Origin: Acidisarcina sp.
GTDB lineage: Bacteria; Acidobacteriota; Terriglobia; Terriglobales; Acidobacteriaceae
Direction: 5' to 3'
Assembly (NCBI GenBank): GCA_035539175.1
Contig: DATLIY010000008.1
Location: 124,001 to 188,000, forward strand
Length of the DNA: 64,000 nt
Part shown: piece after piece, positions 60,152-64,000 of the stretch
Numbering within the stretch: position 1 is the first letter of the stretch
Layout of the letters: each line of letters begins with the position of its first letter
Position numbers and translations under genes: made by a program
The notes under the pieces: generated by a model
Database searches by the model: none
Told to the model about the DNA's origin: nothing
The model's input: only the letters and a program-made list of their open reading frames with translations

Positions 60152-63100
60152 ACCCCTCCAAACCATTTATTCTCAGGCCGGTCGCTACCTCGCTTCTGAT
60201 GGCGGCGATTCTGCTTGCCGGCTTTGTTGCCTATCGGCAACTGCCCGTCTCCGCGCTGCCGGAAGTGGATTACCCCATCATTCAGGTAGTGACCTTCTAT
60301 CCCGGAGCGGGCCCGGTGGTGATGGCATCCTCGGTAACCGCGCCGCTGGAGCGGCAGTTTGGCCAGATGCCCGGATTGAAGCAGATGACCTCAACCAGTT
60401 CCGGTGGCGGCTCTGTCATCACGCTGGAGTTCGAGCTTGAGGAGAACATCGATGTAGCGGAGCAAGAGGTGCAGGCAGGGATCAACGCCGCGACCAGCTT
60501 CCTTCCGACCGATTTGCCGAATCCTCCGGTGTACAGCAAAGTCAATCCGGCAGATTCGCCGATCCTGACGCTCGCGCTGACCTCGGACACCATGCCACTG
60601 CAGCAGATCGAAGATGTAGCGGATACCAACCTGGCGCAGAAGATTTCTCAGGTTACCGGGGTCGGGCTGGTCTCGATCGCCGGAGGTCAGAAGCCGGCGG
60701 TGCGCATCCAGGCGAATCCGGCGCAGCTTTCGTCTTATGGATTGAGTCTTGAAGATCTGCGCATCTCGCTGGCAGCAAGCAATGTCGATCAGGCCAAGGG
60801 CAACCTGAATGGCACGCGCCAGGCCTACACAATCGGCGCGAACGATCAGTTGCTCACCAGCAGCGATTACAAACCTGTCGTGATCGCCTATCGCAACGGC
60901 GCACCGGTGCGCATGTCCGATGTTGCCAACGTAGTCGACGGCGCGGAGAACACCCGGCAGGCTGCATGGATGGACCAGATTCCGGCGGTCATCGTGAACA
61001 TTCAGCGGCAGCCGGGCGCCAACATCATCGGCGTAGTGGATCGCATTGAGAAGCTGATGCCGCAGTTGAAGGCAAGCCTGCCCGCTGCGGTCAAGGTGAC
61101 GGTCCTGACCGACCGCACGACAACAATCCGCGCCTCGGTCAAGGATGTACAGTTCACGCTGATCCTGACCATCGCGCTGGTCGTGATGGTGATTTTTCTC
61201 TTTCTGCGAAATCTCGCCGCAACGGTGATTCCCAGCGTGGCCGTTCCGCTGTCGCTGGTCGGCACCTTTGGCATCATGTACCTGCTGGGATACAGCCTGA
61301 ACAACCTGACGCTGATGGCGCTGACGATCTCGACGGGCTTTGTCGTCGACGACGCGATCGTGATGATCGAGAATATCTCGCGCTATATCGAAGAAGGCGA
61401 TTCCCCGCTGGAAGCGGCGCTGAAAGGCTCCGAGCAGATCGGCTTCACGATTGTATCGCTGACGGTTTCTCTGATTGCGGTATTGATTCCGCTGCTCTTC
61501 ATGGGAGATGTGGTCGGCAGGCTCTTCCGGGAATTTGCCATCACGCTGGCGGTCACCATCCTGGTTTCCGCCATAGTATCGCTGACGCTCACGCCGATGA
61601 TGTGCGCCAAGATCCTGCGGCACAAGCCGGTCGAGCAACAGGGCCGCATCTACCAGTTTTCCGAGCACTTCTTCAACACCGTCATCGCGAAGTATGCTTC
61701 CACCCTGCGCTTTGTGCTGCGCCATCAATTCGTAACACTGATGGTTACGATCAGCACATTGGTGCTGACCCTGGTTCTCTATATCGTGGTTCCCAAGGGG
61801 TTTTTCCCGGTGCAGGACACCGGAGTTCTGCTGGGCATCTCGGAAGCGCCGCAGACCGTATCCTTTTCCAATATGGCGGTGCGTCAGCAGCGGCTGGCAG
61901 ACCTCATCCTGAAGGATCCGGATGTAGAGAGCCTGTCTTCTTTTATCGGAGTAGACGGCACAAACACTACCCTGAACAGCGGCAGAATCCAGATCAACCT
62001 GAAGCCGCACGATCAGCGGAGCAGCAGCGCATCTGACGTCATCCGCAGGCTGCAGCCGCAGTTGGCGGCGGTGGAAGGAATCGTGTTGTACCTGCAACCG
62101 ATGCAGGACCTGACGGTGGAAGATCGCGTGAGCCGCACCCAGTATCAATATTCGCTGGAAGATCCGAACACGGCGGAGTTGATGGACTTCACCCCGAGGC
62201 TGATTGCAGAGCTGAGCAAGCAGCCTGAACTTCGCGATGTCGCCAGCGACCTGCAGGACCAGGGACTCGAAGCAAACCTGGTGATCGACCGCGATACCGC
62301 TTCGCGTCTCGGCGTTACTGTGCAGGCCATCGACAATACTCTGTACGATGCGTTTGGCCAGCGCCAGATCTCCACCATGTTCACGCAGTTGAACCAGTAC
62401 CACGTAGTGCTGGAGGTGCAGCCGGGATTTCAGGATCACCCGGACGACCTGAGCAAGATCTACGTGAAGTCAGCCTCAGGCGAACAGGTTCCGCTCAGCG
62501 CCTTTACGCATTTTGAGCCGCGTACCGCAGCACTTGCTATCAATCATCAGGGCCAGTTCCCTGCCGTCACTGTCTCCTTTAACCTCGCACCCAACACATC
62601 CCTGGGAGATGCGGTAAAGGCGATTCAGCGCGTGGAGCAGCAGATCGGGATGCCGGCTAGCATCAACGCCAGCTTCCAGGGAACAGCGCAGGCCTTCCAG
62701 TCTTCTCTGACGAACGAACCCCTGCTGATTCTGGCTGCGCTCATCACGGTTTACATTGTGCTTGGCGTCCTCTATGAGAGCTACATCCACCCCATCACGA
62801 TCATCTCCACGCTGCCTTCCGCTGGCGTGGGAGCGCTGCTGGCTCTGCTGATCTGCCACACGGACTTCGGCGTGATTGCGCTGATCGGCATTATTCTGCT
62901 GATCGGCATTGTGAAGAAGAATGCAATCATGATGATCGACTTTGCACTGGAGGCGGAGCGCAAACATGGGAAGTCTCCGGAGGAGTCGATCTACGAGGCG
63001 TGCCTTCTGCGCTTCCGTCCCATCATGATGACGACAATGGCGGCGCTGCTCGGCGGGCTTCCTCTTGCGCTGGGCACCGGTGTCGGCTCGGAGCTGCGGC

Positions 63101-63261
63101 GGCCGTTGGGCATCACCATCGTGGGCGGCCTGATTGTTTCCCAACTGTTGACGCTCTACACCACGCCGGTGGTCTATCTATACTTCAGCCGGCTGGCGGA
63201 ACGGCTATCGAAGAAGACAACTCACACACTCTACGAGGAGCCCGCGGTTTCCGCGGATTAG
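60148..63261 (+). CDS. RND efflux permease (MdtB-like)
   Basis: A 1,037-residue permease, GTG start overlapping the adaptor stop. It starts [42 protein letters not shown], the MdtB/MdtC opening. TM4 holds [23 protein letters not shown]. It ends with [25 protein letters not shown] and [35 protein letters not shown]. It is paired with a second permease gene 15 bases downstream, as in MdtABC where B and C form one heterotrimer. Confidence 0.95.
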   Translation: MNPSKPFILRPVATSLLMAAILLAGFVAYRQLPVSALPEVDYPIIQVVTFYPGAGPVVMASSVTAPLERQFGQMPGLKQMTSTSSGGGSVITLEFELEENIDVAEQEVQAGINAATSFLPTDLPNPPVYSKVNPADSPILTLALTSDTMPLQQIEDVADTNLAQKISQVTGVGLVSIAGGQKPAVRIQANPAQLSSYGLSLEDLRISLAASNVDQAKGNLNGTRQAYTIGANDQLLTSSDYKPVVIAYRNGAPVRMSDVANVVDGAENTRQAAWMDQIPAVIVNIQRQPGANIIGVVDRIEKLMPQLKASLPAAVKVTVLTDRTTTIRASVKDVQFTLILTIALVVMVIFLFLRNLAATVIPSVAVPLSLVGTFGIMYLLGYSLNNLTLMALTISTGFVVDDAIVMIENISRYIEEGDSPLEAALKGSEQIGFTIVSLTVSLIAVLIPLLFMGDVVGRLFREFAITLAVTILVSAIVSLTLTPMMCAKILRHKPVEQQGRIYQFSEHFFNTVIAKYASTLRFVLRHQFVTLMVTISTLVLTLVLYIVVPKGFFPVQDTGVLLGISEAPQTVSFSNMAVRQQRLADLILKDPDVESLSSFIGVDGTNTTLNSGRIQINLKPHDQRSSSASDVIRRLQPQLAAVEGIVLYLQPMQDLTVEDRVSRTQYQYSLEDPNTAELMDFTPRLIAELSKQPELRDVASDLQDQGLEANLVIDRDTASRLGVTVQAIDNTLYDAFGQRQISTMFTQLNQYHVVLEVQPGFQDHPDDLSKIYVKSASGEQVPLSAFTHFEPRTAALAINHQGQFPAVTVSFNLAPNTSLGDAVKAIQRVEQQIGMPASINASFQGTAQAFQSSLTNEPLLILAALITVYIVLGVLYESYIHPITIISTLPSAGVGALLALLICHTDFGVIALIGIILLIGIVKKNAIMMIDFALEAERKHGKSPEESIYEACLLRFRPIMMTTMAALLGGLPLALGTGVGSELRRPLGITIVGGLIVSQLLTLYTTPVVYLYFSRLAERLSKKTTHTLYEEPAVSAD

Positions 63262-63276
63262 GGCAGGCACAGGACA

Positions 63277-64000
63277 ATGCATCTTTCCGCGCCATTTATC
63301 CGCCGGCCCGTCGCCACCTCGCTGCTGAGCATGGCTCTGCTGCTGGCTGGATCGGTAGCATATAACCTGCTGCCGGTAGCCTCTCTGCCGGAGATTGAGT
63401 TTCCCACGATCGGCGTAGGCGCGGGCCTGCCTGGCGCCAGCCCCGAAACCATGGCGTCCGCGGTGGCCACTCCGCTGGAGCGGCAGTTTGGACGCATCGC
63501 AGGCGTTACGCAGATGACCTCTGCCAGCTCCCTGGGCGGCACGTCCGTAACCTTGCAGTTCGATCTGAACCGTAATATCGACGCGGCAGCGCGAGACGTG
63601 CAGGCCTCCATCAATGCAGCACGCGGACAACTGCCATCGAACCTTCCATCGAATCCCAACTACCGCAAGGTGAACCCGGCCGACGCGCCGATCATGATTC
63701 TAACCATGACTTCGGACACGGTGCCGAAGGCGAATATCTACGATCTCGCCGATTCGATCCTGGCACAGAAGATCAGCCAGATTGCGGGCATTGGACAGGT
63801 GTTTGTCGGAGGCAGCTCGAGTCCCGCCGTACGTGTGGAGCTGAATCCGCTGCAGTTGAGCTCGTATGGGATAGGACTGGAATCACTGCGCACCGCACTG
63901 GGCTCGGTGAACTTCGACACGCCGAAGGGTTCGTTCAACAATCCGTCCACACGCTGGACCATCACCAACAATGACCAGCTATTCGGGGCCAAGTCCTATG
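63277..64000 (+). CDS. RND efflux permease (MdtC-like), 5' part, cut by right edge
   Basis: The first 241 codons from ATG 63277 (AGGA just upstream): [95 protein letters not shown] in part, then ISQIAGIGQVFVGGSSSPAVRVELNP. The sequence matches the N-terminal porter domain of MdtC-type permeases and is similar to the preceding gene. The remaining about 800 codons lie beyond the window. An outer-membrane channel gene could follow. Confidence 0.92.
   Translation, partial: MHLSAPFIRRPVATSLLSMALLLAGSVAYNLLPVASLPEIEFPTIGVGAGLPGASPETMASAVATPLERQFGRIAGVTQMTSASSLGGTSVTLQFDLNRNIDAAARDVQASINAARGQLPSNLPSNPNYRKVNPADAPIMILTMTSDTVPKANIYDLADSILAQKISQIAGIGQVFVGGSSSPAVRVELNPLQLSSYGIGLESLRTALGSVNFDTPKGSFNNPSTRWTITNNDQLFGAKSY

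Noticed and set aside
60391-62439. 682-codon open frame antisense to the MdtB-like gene
   Set aside because: Composition (Arg, His, Gln, Asp rich) is that of a frame opposite a high-GC RND gene; no domain is recognisable.

Overview
The window looks like a chromosome segment from an acidobacterium, probably a member of the Terriglobia/Acidobacteriaceae. The evidence is two VWFA-related proteins of the acidobacterial type, a carboxypeptidase-regulatory-domain TonB-dependent receptor plus the remnant of a second one, a DUF3011 repeat protein, a DPDRP-motif protein, a moderately GC-rich composition and dense short operons. This assignment is inferred from gene families; no rRNA gene is present.

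Layout. 1-7.3 kb: end of an EamA transporter, two divergent VWFA proteins, a four-repeat DUF3011 protein, an M23 peptidase, a lone receiver protein and an orphan LolD/MacB-type ATPase. 7.3-7.7 kb: tRNA-Gly and tRNA-Cys. 7.8-16 kb: a ferric-reductase-like membrane protein, an OmpR-type two-component system, a TonB-dependent receptor broken by one in-frame TAA, a YVTN beta-propeller lipoprotein and a secreted phosphoesterase. 16.1-19.5 kb: two overlapping glycan genes (GT2-TPR, and a glycosyltransferase fused to a TylF-type methyltransferase) whose end runs into an antisense tRNA-like sequence, then tRNA-Ser. 19.7-25.6 kb: a sulfur operon (FadL-like porin, sulfide:quinone oxidoreductase, DUF1641, TusE/DsrC, DsrE2) placed behind a sigma-54 activator gene, with a visible -24/-12 promoter and an upstream palindrome. 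25.9-35 kb: GYD protein, MacB-like permease, housekeeping genes (Trm112-like, folD, coaE, HtrA, purN, purM) and a DCC thiol-redox protein. 35-41 kb: SIS sugar isomerase, receptor remnant, cupin, a tandem repeat, and an aldo/keto reductase - AraC regulator - zinc alcohol dehydrogenase set with a 21-bp-period direct repeat upstream. 40.9-48.4 kb: hemL, polysaccharide deacetylase, deoxynucleoside kinase, panB-panC, mpg, bcp and a DPDRP protein. 48.5-54.4 kb: a complete RND efflux operon. 54.7-58.4 kb: a HAD-UbiA, DprE1-like, DprE2-like operon resembling decaprenylphosphoryl-arabinose synthesis. 58.8-64 kb: the start of a second, MdtABC-like RND operon that runs off the right edge.

The most system-like segment is the sigma-54-controlled FadL/SQR/DUF1641/TusE/DsrE2 operon: all parts of a periplasm-to-cytoplasm sulfide or sulfane-sulfur route sit in one transcription unit with its own activator and recognisable control sites. 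The DprE-like operon and the glycosyltransferase-methyltransferase fusion ending in a tRNA-like gene are the next most interesting.
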